Positions 1-36,267 of a stretch of DNA of 64,000 nucleotides are shown here, one piece after another. How positions within the stretch are numbered: the first letter of the stretch is position 1; each line of letters opens with the position of its first letter. The stretch spans positions 1,576,501 to 1,640,500 of the forward strand of contig CM022670.1 in assembly GCA_012295275.1 (NCBI GenBank), in the 5' to 3' direction. The notes beneath the pieces were generated by a model that worked only from the letters and a program-made list of their open reading frames with translations, searched no databases and was not told the DNA's origin. Position numbers and translations under genes: made by a program. The DNA is from Chrysomallon squamiferum (taxonomy: Eukaryota > Mollusca > Gastropoda > Neomphalida > Peltospiridae).

Positions 1-79
1 TCTGAGTTGGGACTTGATGCAGTACATTCAGAAACCTTGCTACTTGCTTCCATTTCTTCAGCCTGGCAGACTTGTTAAG
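1..79 (+). CDS. MTREX: MTR4 exon (5' partial at window edge)
   Basis: Reads in frame 2 as YIQKPCYLLPFLQPGRLVK, the start of the KOW-containing arch segment. It ends AAG|GTAAAC in phase 0. The true acceptor is outside the window or hidden in the first bases. Confidence 0.9.
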
Positions 80-3000
80 GTAAACGTTAACAGACAAAAC
101 ATGAGAACAGTCTGCAGATTGTGTGTGAATTTCCAGGAATTTTATTTCATTTGAATCATTTCTTTGAATGTACAGTTAATATCTTGAGGGGGATGTAATT
201 AGTTTTGTGTGTTATAATCATAAAATGAAATTGGAAATGTATATTTGTTTGGGAGGTCAGTGAGTCAGGTGTTAAGCATTTTGTGCTGATGAAGTGAACA
301 GCTGTGACTCAAAGGGGACAGGGACAGTTGGAGACAGAGCTGTTAAGATGTTCCTTGAAAAATATTTTAAAAATGTTAAAATTTATTTATAATTTAACAT
401 AAACAGATTTGAATAAAGACGTGAAAAATATTTAAATTTTTTGTTATGCATGTAGAAAGGTAATTTAAAAAAAAGAAGAAAAAAGCCTGAATAAATCTAA
501 AATATTAAATTTGATTTCTTTTCATTATCTTACCAATTTAAATTTTCATGATATTAATTATTTTAACATGATAATAATGATTGTTACATGACATCACCTA
601 GGTGAAGAACAAGTCAGATGACTTTGGTTGGGGCGTGGTCATCAACTTCCAGAAGAAAATGGATCAGAGTAGTGTAAGTCATCTTTCTGATAATATTTGT
701 ATTTACATCAAATCAGTAGCACTGTAGTTCACCTGAGGAGTAACAGGTTGCAGGGTCAGTACTCTTCAGTGGATTGTTATGCTGTTCTATTTCATGTTGC
801 AACCACACACACAAAAAAGAATATCCTGGTAATCCAGTAGCAGAGTGTTTATTTTCTGTTTTAACAGCGATAAATTCATTCATAATCAGTGTATCAAAAG
901 ATCATGGTATGTGCTTTCCTGTCTTTGATAACTTGTATAAAGAAAAATTCTTCTAACATGATATTTTATAAAAAAAAATAAAAATGAAATTCTTACAAAT
1001 ATCAGTGATTATGATGCTAAATGAAACTGAGTTCAATTTCAACTTTACTGCATCACATTTTCCTTTGAAATCCTTCATTGTGACACAAATTTCAAGTTCA
1101 AAGTGTTGTCTTTTCCACAAGTTTTTATTCTCTGTGTTTTTCTGTCTCCAGATTGCCAAGGATGTCAGTCCAATGTATATTGTTGATGTGCTACTTCATG
1201 TGTCCAAAGCCACTGCTCACACACAAAACACTGCCGACATTAAACCTTGTACTAAAGGAGAAAAGGGAGAAATGCAGGTATGTTTTTTTCTTTTCTCAAA
1301 CATATCATATTTCTTTGTTTGTATTATTATATTGCATAAATGTCTGAGTGTATTTGTGTGTAAATTAGTATGTATCTGTGATAATGTGTATTTGTGCATG
1401 TGTTGGTGTAATTATATAGTGTTTTTGTGTGTGTGTATGTCACAGTGTTAATGGGTTTTTTTAATTTGTTTTTCTCTGACAGTAACTTTTTGGTAATAAC
1501 AAGATTGGTGCCTGTGGTGTGCAGTATGTAAAGAAAGGATTTTAAAAAAAACAAAATAAAAAATGTATGTTCATGTCTGACAATGTGTTTGCATTGCAGG
1601 TTGTTCCAGTAATGACCACTTTGTTAGTGGACATCAGTGCTGTGAGACTGTACATACCACAAGACCTCCGACCTCCTGACAACAGAATGAGTGTGCTCAA
1701 GTCTCTGAAAGTTAGTGTCACTTGCATTTCACTGAATGATAACTCGTTTGTTAATACTCCCTGAAATGTCACAGAATAACCTCATCATCGAAAGCTAACT
1801 AAAAGTTGTTTATAAATTAGTGGGATTTTCATCCTTTTTGTTTTAATTTGACCTGCATGTTATTTATGCTTAATAGATACTGTATTTATTCTTTTGTTTA
1901 TACACTGTTTTTCTACTTAATGACTATGAAAAATGCTTAATTTATCTATGATTTTATTTAATGCCAATTAAAAGTATTTTAATTAATTGTTGAACAGGAA
2001 GTTGAAAAACGTTTCCCTGATGGTTTGCCTCATCTTGACCCAATAGAAGATATGGGCATCAAGGAAAAAGGTTTACAAGAAGTTATTAAGGTATGATTCA
2101 TTTATTTTACAGTTTAACAAAAACAAAACACTAAAAGAAGAAAAAACATGTTAGTCCACTGCTGTAATCTCTGATGATTTGGAATAATAAACAAAATCTA
2201 GAAATATTATATATATATATATATATATAGATAGATAGATAAAAAAAAAAAAAAAAAAAAATTCTCAACAAAATGTAAATACTTGCAAACATTGTCATCT
2301 GCTAATTGCTAATATAGATAGATTTTTTGTGAAAAACAAATCTACACACTGGTTTAGTTAATTGTAATGTTTATCAAAACATTTATATAAAATATTCTTT
2401 GTCACTTCTTACAAACCTTGAATCTATATATATTTAAATATTTTCCATTTTAATAAATGTTGAGTGAATACAGACAAACAGATACACACAAACACATTCA
2501 CATACACATATATCTAAAAACTGTTTTAATTTATTTTCAGAAAATTGAAGCATTTGAACATCGATTATATTCTCATGTTATGCACAAAGATCCAAATTTA
2601 GATGAATTGTATTCACAGTATGAACACAAAATGATGGTAAGAGATAATGAATAATTTTTTATAGCTTTGTTTTTCACCTATATATTATTTTGTAATGAAC
2701 TTCATATACTTCACATGTGTCATGAATAGTTTGGGAGTTTGGTAAATTAAAATCGATTCATTTTTACCTTTGACATTTTTATTAGTGTTTTTATATATTC
2801 ATGTTTTGTATAATGAACTAAATTTACAAAGACAAGAAATTCTTCTTGCTTTATTTTACAACACTTGTAATTATGAAAGCTATGAAACAAATAGCATGGA
2901 AAATGCAGATTTACATGGCAGTTTTACCCATAACACATCTCCAGGTTTGATTTAAGAGAAACTTTGAAAATGTAGAGTCCAAAGGCAACAGGGATTGTTT

Positions 3001-4967
3001 GTGTTAATTTGGTGTTATTTCTAGCTTTGTTGTTTTATTCCCTTTAACAGTTCAAACTGTTTCAGCTCAACAGTTCACAGACTGTCTGTAACAAGATGGT
3101 ACAGTTATTTCTTTCTGTTTTGTTTTTTATAGATTGGCAATGAAGTGAAAGCAATAAAATCGGAACTGAAGAAGAAGAAGTCTTTGCTGCAGATGGATGA
3201 GCTGAAATGTCGGAAGAGGGTTTTGAGAAGAATGGGGTACGCCACTGCCTCAGATGTCATAGAAATAAAAGGCAGAGTGGCTTGTGAAATCAGCAGGTAA
3301 TGCTTCAGTTTATACCAAAATTATAAACATTCTGTTGAAGAAAATAATTCTGTAGTGTTGCAGTAAATTAGAACGTATGGTTTTTGGCACAAGCTTCTTT
3401 TAACTCTTTATGAAAAAAAACCTGTTGAACGGATCAGAATCGTTATCCCAAATTCAGAGATTTAAAAAGAACTAAAGAATTAAAAAACACGAGCAAACCT
3501 AATCCTAATCCTTCAGGGATATTTGTATTTGGGAGTACAACCTCCAGGATTTTGTCAGATAAAATATAATGTTTATTTATGTGATTACATTGTTTGTGTT
3601 GCGTGTTTTCTCAGCTGTGACGAGCTGCTGGTCACAGAAATGCTGTTTAATGGAGTTTTCAACGACCTCACTCCAGCCCAGATTGTTGCCTTGATGAGTT
3701 GTTTTGTGTTCCAAGAAAAATCTAACGAGAATCCCAGACTCACAGAAACACTGTCTGGACCTCTGAGAATAATGCAGGTAAATAAACTTACCTTTTTTAG
3801 TTTTTGAAGCAGAAATATTTTTCATATTCGGTTCCTTTCTTTGTTTAACAAAACCAGTTCTGTTTAGTATCATTTCACTTTTAACAAATCCACTTCAACT
3901 TAACAACTAAATCATTTTAATCTGTACAGGATACAGCTCGGAGAATAGCTAGAATCAGCAAAGAGGCAAAGATTGACTTAGATGAAGAGCTGTACATGAG
4001 TTCATTCAAGCCTAACCTCATGGATGTTGTGTATGCCTGGAGTACTGGGGCTACGTTTGCTAAGATCTGCACAATGACGGATATCTTCGAAGGTTTGTTT
4101 ACTTTAGTCATGTTGTGCAAGTTTAAGAGAGATAAATATTTGTTTTAATTTCATATTAAGTTTTTTTTTTTTGACATCATTTTTTTATTTTAAATAGTGA
4201 CTTATAAACATTTGTGAATATTTTATAATAATTAACAAAATGTGTAGTTATTTTAAAATATGTTTGTTAATGTTTGTAATGTTTTTTTTTTTTTTTTTTT
4301 TGTTGTTTTGTTTTTTTAATTTACACAGTTTTAAATCACAGGTTTTTTTTTAAAGCTTTCTGTTATCTTTTCGTGTATCTCCACTACAGTATTTTTGCAT
4401 TTTCAGGAAGTATAATTCGCTGCATGAGAAGACTTGAAGAGGCTCTGAGAGAAATGTGTCAAGCATCTAAAGCTATTGGAAATACAGAGATGGAACAAAA
4501 GATTTCTGAAGGTTAGTTTTACATTAATCAGTATAAAACATGTATGTGTGTGCACGAGAGTGGTTGAGTAGATACATATTCACAAATAATACCCTACATA
4601 ACATAAACTGAATTTTTTTTTTTTTTTTAAATGCAAGAATCTCGAACTTTTATTGGAGCACAATTAGCCTAATTTAGTCTGAATAAAAATTAAGAATATT
4701 TCAATTTAAAATAGTAAATTTATGAATTTTTTTTTAAAAATATTTAACTGAACTACATCTTTCAGTGTGTATGATTGTTAAAAAAATTGGTGTTTGATAT
4801 GTAAAATGAAGCTTAATGTATTTTCTATGATATTGCTGCCAGATATATTGACTTTTATGCTCTTGATTATATTGACAAAATATTCTTTTCATCCTTTACT
4901 GATTTTCACTTCAGGTATTCAGAGTATTAAACGGGACATCGTGTTTGCTGCAAGTCTTTACTTGTAA
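1..4967 (+). CDS. MTREX: Exosome RNA helicase MTR4, 3' part (11 coding exons)
   Basis: MTR4 (also SKIV2L2/Mtr4p) is the nuclear DExH RNA helicase that feeds RNA to the exosome in TRAMP, NEXT and PAXT complexes. The coding exons are 1-79, 602-673, 1152-1277, 1600-1710, 1998-2090, 2541-2636, 3133-3296, 3615-3777, 3930-4092, 4407-4511 and 4915-4967, about 408 codons with all phases compatible. The first exons encode the KOW/arch region (PFLQPGRLVK, then DDFGWGVVINF). Exons 3133 to 4967 encode the DSHCT helical domain, with near-invariant MDELKCRKRVLRR, SSFKPNLMDVVYAW, FEGSIIRCMRRLEE and the terminal IKRDIVFAASLYL before TAA. The helicase core lies upstream of the window. Introns are short (about 0.1-0.5 kb), unlike the neighbouring gene. 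Candidate AATAAA poly(A) signals occur at about 5741 and 6541. Identity comes from recalled family sequence; I consider it secure. Confidence 0.97.
602..673 (+). CDS. MTREX: MTR4 exon, KOW segment
   Basis: Acceptor CACCTAG, donor AGT|GTAAGT, 24 codons in phase 0. Encodes VKNKSDDFGWGVVINFQKK, matching the KOW strand of MTR4. Confidence 0.95.
1152..1277 (+). CDS. MTREX: MTR4 exon, arch segment
   Basis: Acceptor TCTCCAG, donor CAG|GTATGT, 42 codons. Encodes MYIVDVLLHVSK, then a variable stretch, then KGEKGEMQ, as in MTR4 orthologues. Confidence 0.95.
1600..1710 (+). CDS. MTREX: MTR4 exon
   Basis: Acceptor TTGCAG, donor AAA|GTTAGT, 37 codons. Encodes VVPVMTTLLVDISAVRLYIP and then DLRPPDNRMSVLKSLK. 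Confidence 0.96.
1998..2090 (+). CDS. MTREX: MTR4 exon
   Basis: Acceptor GAACAG, donor AAG|GTATGA, 31 codons. Encodes EVEKRFPDGLPHLDPIEDMG, a hallmark MTR4 segment. Confidence 0.97.
2541..2636 (+). CDS. MTREX: MTR4 exon, arch stalk
   Basis: Acceptor TTTTCAG, donor ATG|GTAAGA, 32 codons. Encodes KIEAFEHRLYSHVMHKDPNL, the helical stalk returning from the arch. Confidence 0.96.
3133..3296 (+). CDS. MTREX: MTR4 exon, start of DSHCT domain
   Basis: Acceptor TTATAG, donor AG|GTAATG, 164 nt. Lysine-rich linker followed by LLQMDELKCRKRVLRRMGYA and DVIEIKGRVACEIS. Confidence 0.97.
3615..3777 (+). CDS. MTREX: MTR4 exon, DSHCT domain
   Basis: Acceptor TTCTCAG, donor CAG|GTAAAT, 163 nt. Encodes DELLVTEMLFNGVFNDLTPA and ALMSCFVFQEK. 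Confidence 0.97.
3930..4092 (+). CDS. MTREX: MTR4 exon, DSHCT domain
   Basis: Acceptor GTACAG, donor GAAG|GTTTGT, 163 nt. Encodes the SSFKPNLMDVVYAWSTGATF core. Confidence 0.97.
4407..4511 (+). CDS. MTREX: MTR4 exon, DSHCT domain
   Basis: Acceptor TTTTCAG, donor GAAG|GTTAGT, 105 nt. Encodes GSIIRCMRRLEEALREMCQA and KAIGNTEMEQKIS. Confidence 0.97.
4915..4967 (+). CDS. MTREX: MTR4 terminal exon with stop
   Basis: Acceptor CTTCAG. Encodes GIQSIKRDIVFAASLYL and then TAA at 4965-4967. This is the universal MTR4 C-terminus, so the gene ends here. Confidence 0.97.
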
Positions 4968-7900
4968 CGTGTGAAGTGATAACATCAGTTTGAACTTCCA
5001 TTTCTACTAGTCCTCTCAGGAATCAGATTCACAACTTAAATAACTTTACCAGTGGTTTTTTGTTTTAAGACAGACAATTAGTTACTACTCTACACATTCA
5101 TTTGTGTGAGAAAAAAACAATCTTGTATATTCTCAGATTACAGTTAGTTTCTTCAGTGTTTGTTATAATGAGAAAATTAAATCATTTTAACTGAACTGAT
5201 AGAAATTAAATTTGTATTACAAACAAGATGCTTATTTGGCAGCATTATCTGTTAAAATTATCTGAAATTCATTTCAATATCAAAACTATTTTTATTTAGA
5301 TGTATGTTTCTTTCTGCTCATTTATAAGTTACCCACAGCGTCTTAGCTTTACTCATTACAAAGTTATTTTAATTATAAAAGATTCATGAAAAAACCCAGA
5401 AACCTTCAGATCATCTGTATGAGTATTACAGAGAAGAGCAAGTTTAACAGTGTTCATGACTGATTATGGATGTTTCTGGTGCAGTAAGATTATAAAAATT
5501 GAAATGAAGAATAGTTTCCTTAACTGCAAAAAAATTTGTTAGTATATTCCTTTGTTAACCTTATCATTGTAGTAAAGTTAACAAAATGTGCTTTTGAAAT
5601 ATTTCCAGTGAGAAGAATAGAGATAATATGTGTTTGACAGGGGCAAGCTTTCCCACTCTCATTAAAACAATTTTTAAAACTTTTCTGGAATGAGCAGTAT
5701 TAGTTTGTGTAGAAAACAAGATAACATACAAAACCAGTTCAATAAACATTTTAAAAGAGTGAGGAGATTCTGTGGTAAATTGAATCAAATACTGAATATA
5801 CATAATTAATAATTTCTCAAACTGATTATTCTTTTTATGTTGTGCTATTATAAATATGTTTAGAGTGTATGGATAGCATCTGTAGTAGATTCAGTGAAAT
5901 ACAAAATTAATCTTCAAATGATTCACCTTCAATTTGCTTATAGTTGTCAGTGTTTTTATGGGGTAGGATAGGCATCATTAATCTGAAAAAACAAAACAAC
6001 TAGCCATTAATTCTCACGCAGATATATTGCATATATGTATGTATGTATGTATGTATGTACTGTTGTAAACCTTTTTAAGTGTAAATACATACAGTGGACA
6101 TACATAAATTCCATTTCCAGTTTGTGGTAAATGACATTTAATAAAAAAAATCTTGCAAATTGTTTATCTATAATGTCAGTTGTTGTTTTAGAAATTGTCC
6201 CATACTTGTTATAAAAACATCAGAATAACTTGATATTTATTTGCACGTGAAACTGTTAAATTGCCAATTACTGTAATTTTATTTTTAGTTATTTATTGAC
6301 CATATAGTTGTCAATACTGATATTAATAAATATACAAAATAAAACCAGATTATTACAAAATAAAAACCATTTATTTAAAAAAAATTGATATTATTTTATT
6401 TTATAAATGTTGAAGTTATCAGCACAGTTATTAATGATTAATGCAGTTGTAAATTAAGAACATTAAATGTATTTATTTTATCTGGCTATGGGATGAGGGA
6501 GAAGTGTGTTACTTGTAAATAATTTTTGTACATATTTTGTAATAAAATGTAAATGAGAAAGGGATTTTGTCTTTTTTCTATTTAAATGAGGAATGACTTC
6601 GCTCATCTATAAGATACTAATAAAATCACCCTTGATGCTGTCTTTGGTAAGAAAAAGGAGTTTGTGTATGGATCTTGTCATTCAGTAGTTATTTGGTCAT
6701 ATTCTATCAAAAAGACACTTATTTAACAACTTTATTTCATCACTGAACATTTTAACTAATCACATATATAAACTGTTGGGTTAGATCCCATTTATATATT
6801 ATAATGGTAATAAAACCCAATACAGTTTTAATTACTTTGATTTCTGAATAAATATGTTATTGTAAATATTGTAAATATTTTCTTTATTAAACATAAATAA
6901 CAACCATTATGACCTCAACAAATATGCATCAGTTATGATCCATCACGTCAAACAAAATTATATGGCAGATATTTTGTGATTGGAGTTTAAAAAAAAGTTC
7001 AGATTCCTGACTTCATGAAATTCTTTTTGATACCTCATTGATTCCTGTATTTCCCTTCGATGTCAAAAATTAAATGGTAAACTGTGAACATTTTTGTACA
7101 TTTCTTCTACAATAATGCAACCAGCAAATAATAGTTCATAAAAGTGCTCAAAATCACACTTTAATATCTAGCAAATTTGTCAATGAATTAAAGATAACAT
7201 TTAACAAAATACTAAAATCAAGAAGTTTTGTTCACTCCAATATTACTGGTTAAAACTCACTACTTGGCTGTGTGATGTGATGGATTACAAATGGGACAAA
7301 AAATACTGTGTGAAAAATAATACATATTACATCATAAAGGTTTATATATACACATTAACACAAATTTTTTTTTTAAATCCTCAAATAAAAACATACAATA
7401 AAACACAAAAATATTTCTCTCAACAAATTAAAAAAGATAAATGATGTTTTTAAAGATAATTTAGTTAAATAACAAAAGATATTAATCAATACATGATTAA
7501 AATAAAATTTTATGCTACCCTGTAAGTATCTGAAAAAATATAAAAAATATACTAAAAATAAACTACTGGTTAATGAGAAATATGCAGATGATAACAGTGA
7601 CATACTATTGTTTAAAAAAAAAACCTGAAATTTTAATGCTTTTTTTTTCAAATTATTTTATTTGATTGATTTCTGGAAAAAAGTTTTCAGGCAAAATAAT
7701 TTCAGCAATTGTTCTTTGTTATTTATCTTGTTTGGCAAATGTTTTCATGCATTTAATAATTTTTACAATTATTCTCCATAATATTTGTGGGTAAAACTTT
7801 GTTCGAAAATGTTGTCAGGCATTTAATAATTTTTTGAAGTTATTCTTCAAAATATTTTGCTTCTTCAAAAACAATTCTTAATTATGATTAATAATAATTT

Positions 7901-9328
7901 TTACAATCATTTTAACATATTCATCATTATGTTTACATTTATTTTATGTCCATGTCTTTTTATATTTTGTATTGGTTTACACTGGAAAGCACCCTTGAAC
8001 TTGCTTAATCTGGAAAACATAATCCAGAGACCCAAGTTAACATTATTTTAGTTTTAAAAATCACATCCCATTAAGAAGAAAAACAAAGATATCCAAGAAA
8101 TTAATAATACTACATATCTGTGAAAATATCAGAGAAAATGTCTGCCTAGCTAGATTCCTCTCAGTGCCTAGTTAATGAGTTCTAGGTGGGCTTGAGAATA
8201 AAATAATATATTAAAAGTTTATAAAATATTCATTTAACCACAATATTCTGAAATATGAGTTGTTTTACATCTGAAATTATTTTCACTGGTATCAACAGAT
8301 TTGTTATATGTGCACCATCTTCTGGACTATGAATGTTCTTTGGTCACAAGCATGTTAGAATTCCACTGGGATGTTGACTAACTATATACACTCTCCAAAC
8401 AACAGTCTCTAAACACTTTGGAGTTTAATATAAATTATATAATCTAAATTAAATGTTAAAAAATATTTTTCAATGTCAAGAAGAGAAAAAATATATATGA
8501 ATAATATCTAATATAAAATTATATATATCTGGCATTTTAAAAAATAAAATAAAAATCACAATAAAATGATTATTATTTATGATATGATGTCAAAATTGTA
8601 AGAAAAAGCTTACTGATATGTTTATAGCTGAAACATAAATCGTGTATGCAAAAAAACTGCATTCATTTGCAATGCTTAAACACAGGCTTCATAGACTCAG
8701 AATAATTGCAAACTAATTTACAATATTTCATTTATTAATATCTAAAATATTTACATTAAATATACAACAGATTTTTGAATATATCTTTTTTATCATGTTT
8801 ACATCTGAATTTTTCCTTTTGTATTAAATAAAATTTAACACATGTACATTTGAGTTAAAATATTTCTTATATTTGAAGTTGAAACATGTTTTAGTGTCAA
8901 TTTAATGAAAATATCTAATTTGAAATATTCTTGTTATTCTGATCAAAATATAATAATTAAATCTGATTTATGTATTTATGCTTTTCAGTTGTTTAATTAC
9001 AGGAATAAATATGTAACTGTGTTTTCCTAGCATCTGTGGTTCTGAATAATAACTATATAATACTGACAAAATTACCCAAGATACGATATGGATTGCAAAT
9101 ATCTGTATTCGAAAACATTCATAATTCTGTGTTAAAACAGCAGGGATATCATACTATTGCCTCAGTGTTATTTTATTATTATTAATACTTTTTTTATTTA
9201 TTTTTTTTATTAGCAATTATGATATTCTATGAATACTTTTCTCTACATTTCAGTCATTTCAAAAATAATTCCTTGATTTGTAACCGAACAACATTTGACT
9301 GATGTTGTAAAGTTCTGTTTTGTTACTA
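4968..9328. other. AT-rich 3' UTR and intergenic stretch between convergent genes
   Basis: No exon-like segment was found on either strand. It holds the MTR4 3' UTR (candidate AATAAA at about 5741 and 6541), a short (TATG)n at about 6034-6058, and a degenerate repeat around 7680-7870 in which the phrase gcatttaataattttt recurs. Minus-strand AATAAA-type signals near 9190-9210 could serve the SLC4A11-like gene, which ends at 9329. Confidence 0.6.
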
Positions 9329-33439
<24,111 letters not shown>

Positions 33440-34622
33440 GTTTTCAAAAAGTTTTGTTTTTTCTGTTTTTTAAATTTTGCCAAAGAATATGAATATTACC
33501 TTCAATATCAGGTTAGTTTTTTTTCTTTCTCTGTTAACTTTCTTCTTTTCTTTCCTTTTTTCCCCCTTTTAAAAAAAACTTAAACTATTGTTTCTTTTAT
33601 TTTTGACTTTTTATTTAAACAAAATATCCAGTTACTTTATGTGAAGAACCAAAAAATATCATATCAGAAAAATCACAAGAATCAATTTCACTGTAACTGT
33701 TGTTATCCAGAGGTCAAATCCTTATTCGGTTGAAATAAATCTTAATTTTGATAAAATAAATCCTGAATATAAAATAATCAGAACAGTGGATGACAAGTCA
33801 GCACAAGATTACTGAACTATTCCTTCTCACTTGATTATTTATCCTTCAGTGAAAGAACTGGTGGATTATTCCAGAAGAGTCAACAGTAAAAGAGTTTCCA
33901 CACAGCAGACACAACACAGCCCAGCAGACTCTATCAGAATCTTTCAATAAACTAGTAACCAGTGAGTCTAAACAGTCAGTTAAAGGTTGTAATGAAAGTT
34001 AATGATTTTAAGGAAAAAATAATCTATTAAATAATTAAGTTAAAAACCAATTTTTAATTATCTACATAAAAAAAAAAAATAATAATAATAATAATTAAAA
34101 AAATGGATAAAATAATTATTGTATTGATGACTGAAAATGTGAGATACAGTTAAAAGCAGACAGTATGTAGTAATATACCAGATATAAAACAGATATAACC
34201 TTTACAACATCATTATACAATTCTCTTAGAGCATTCCACACAGTGTACCAGGTAATCCTGGAATATCTAAAAATAGACTCACATAAAAATAACTATTAGA
34301 TGAAGAAAAACTGATCATTACATTTAATAGACACTAACAAGTCAATAACCATCAGTATCCTGCATTTCTGAATAAAATAAAAACAATAATTCTTAATTTC
34401 CTTTTAAAATCAATTATTCAAAAAGTTACACTAAAACTAATTATCAACCTGAAGATGTTAATCTCTGAAAAAAAATAAAAAACCAAACAAAAAAGATAGC
34501 CAAAAAATTAAAATCCCAAACTTATGTGAAATTTTCATTCAACTGCTTAAATCAAGAAGATTCCACTTTAGAGCAAACTCAAACTGCTACATTTGCAGAA
34601 TCAAGAGTTCTCAGATTGAATG

Positions 34623-34638
34623 CAGTGCATTGTGGGAA
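34623..34638 (+). promoter_or_regulatory. ZNF143/Staf-type site
   Basis: Cagtgcattgtgggaa is a full match to the Staf consensus YWCCCAYAATGCAYYG read on the other strand, as I remember it. It lies about 1.2 kb upstream of the proximal SLC4A11-like start codon, in a less AT-rich stretch (34540-34860), and could mark that promoter. A single motif is weak evidence. Confidence 0.4.
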
Positions 34639-35062
34639 AATTGAGTGAGAGACTGTTGACTTTCATTCAACAGGTGTTACACAGAATCTGCGACTATGAA
34701 TAACTAATAAGCAGCAGCTTATCAATTGTCTTGCAAGACACGGAGCAATTGAGTATTGATTCTCAATACAGAGCTGACATCTCTTGTCAAAATAAACAAG
34801 AATCATGACAAAGATGTCTGCAGTTTAGTACGCTTTTACATGTAGGAAGTCAGCTTAAAAAAAAAAATGGAAATAATAATAAAATAATCTTAAGATTTAG
34901 TTTTATGTACTTTTTTTTTTTTTTTTGATGGAACTGACAGAAGAAATTAACATGACAAATGTGACAGCAGTTCAGTACATTATGATTTGCAAAATTATAT
35001 GTAAATAAAACAATAAATTTCAGTTTATTAATTTTTATTTTATTTATTTATTTTTTTTAATT

Positions 35063-35762
35063 ACTTCTTCTTATTGATATCATCATCATTATTTAAGTTA
35101 TTTTTATTTTTTAAATTTTTTTTGAATTTAATATCATTTGGATTAAGAAAATTTTATTTATTTCAAATGCACCATGAAATGTTTAAAAATTTTTCAATTT
35201 GTTTTTTTATTAATTGTTTAGAAAGAAATAGATGATGAAATGACAGAAATAATGTCAAAAAAAAAATCCTTTGATCATGGGAGACATTTTATTATATCAA
35301 ATTCATCATACCATTTTTATAAAACATAGATTTTTTGAAGAAATTAAAGACCATACAACAAAAATTCATACCTTTTATCTTTTAAAAGATTTTTTTTTTT
35401 TTAATAAAACTTCTTCTTATTGATATCATCATCATTATTTAAGTTATTTTTATTTTTTAAAAAATTTTTGAATTTAATATCTTTTGGATTAAGAAAATTT
35501 TAATTATTTCAAATGCACCATGAAATATTTAAATTTTTTTAATTTTTTTTTTTTATATTAATTGTTTAGAAAGAAATAGATGATGAAATGATAGAAATAA
35601 TGTCAAAAAAAAACAAACAAATCCTTTAATCAAGGGAGACAAAATTTTATTATATCAAATTCATCATACCATTTTTATAAAACATAGATTTTTGGAAGAA
35701 ATTAAAGACCATACAACAAAAATTCATACCTTTTTTTTTTAAAACGATTTTGTTTTTTTAAT
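35063..35762. repeat. Tandem duplication of about 346 bp
   Basis: Copy 1 (35063-35408) and copy 2 (35409-35762) both begin acttcttcttattgatatca and share the order gcaccatgaaat, gaaagaaatagatgatgaaa, gggagaca and accatacaacaaaaattcat. Differences are mostly A/T run lengths, so the duplication looks fairly recent. No protein is evident. Confidence 0.93.
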
Positions 35763-36267
35763 AAAAAGAAACAAACAATTGTATTGAGCCTATTACCAAG
35801 CTGTGAATGTATTGATTTTCTTTATCTGCAGGTGTCTGGTTCAAACAGCAATAACAATGTGAACAGTAAGGGGCTGCTCATGTGTAGGAATTTTAAATGT
35901 TTTTCTGTGCCTTGACATTATTAAATTTCACACAAATGAAATAAGATTTTTTTTTTTTTTTTAAAAGATGATGTTTCATAATACTAGAGATTTTTTGAAT
36001 TTTTTTTAAATTAAGTAAAAAATAGTGTTATGTAGTTAAAAGGGATTTAGTTTTTAATTTGTATTTCTATTTCACTTTGAATATATCTGTCAAACTGTGA
36101 TTAAGAATTTTATATATATATATATATATAGATGAAAACAGTTTTGTTATTATATACATACAATATTACAGTTAAACAAAAAAATATATATCATTTGTCA
36201 TGTTTATAGATGATCTGTATTTACAAATCTACATTTTAACCCACTATTTCAAAAATGAAGATGCAAA

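Noticed and set aside
984-1451. 155-codon plus-strand frame
   Set aside because: Only 1152-1277 is coding (MTR4 exon). The rest is intron sequence open by chance in the same frame.
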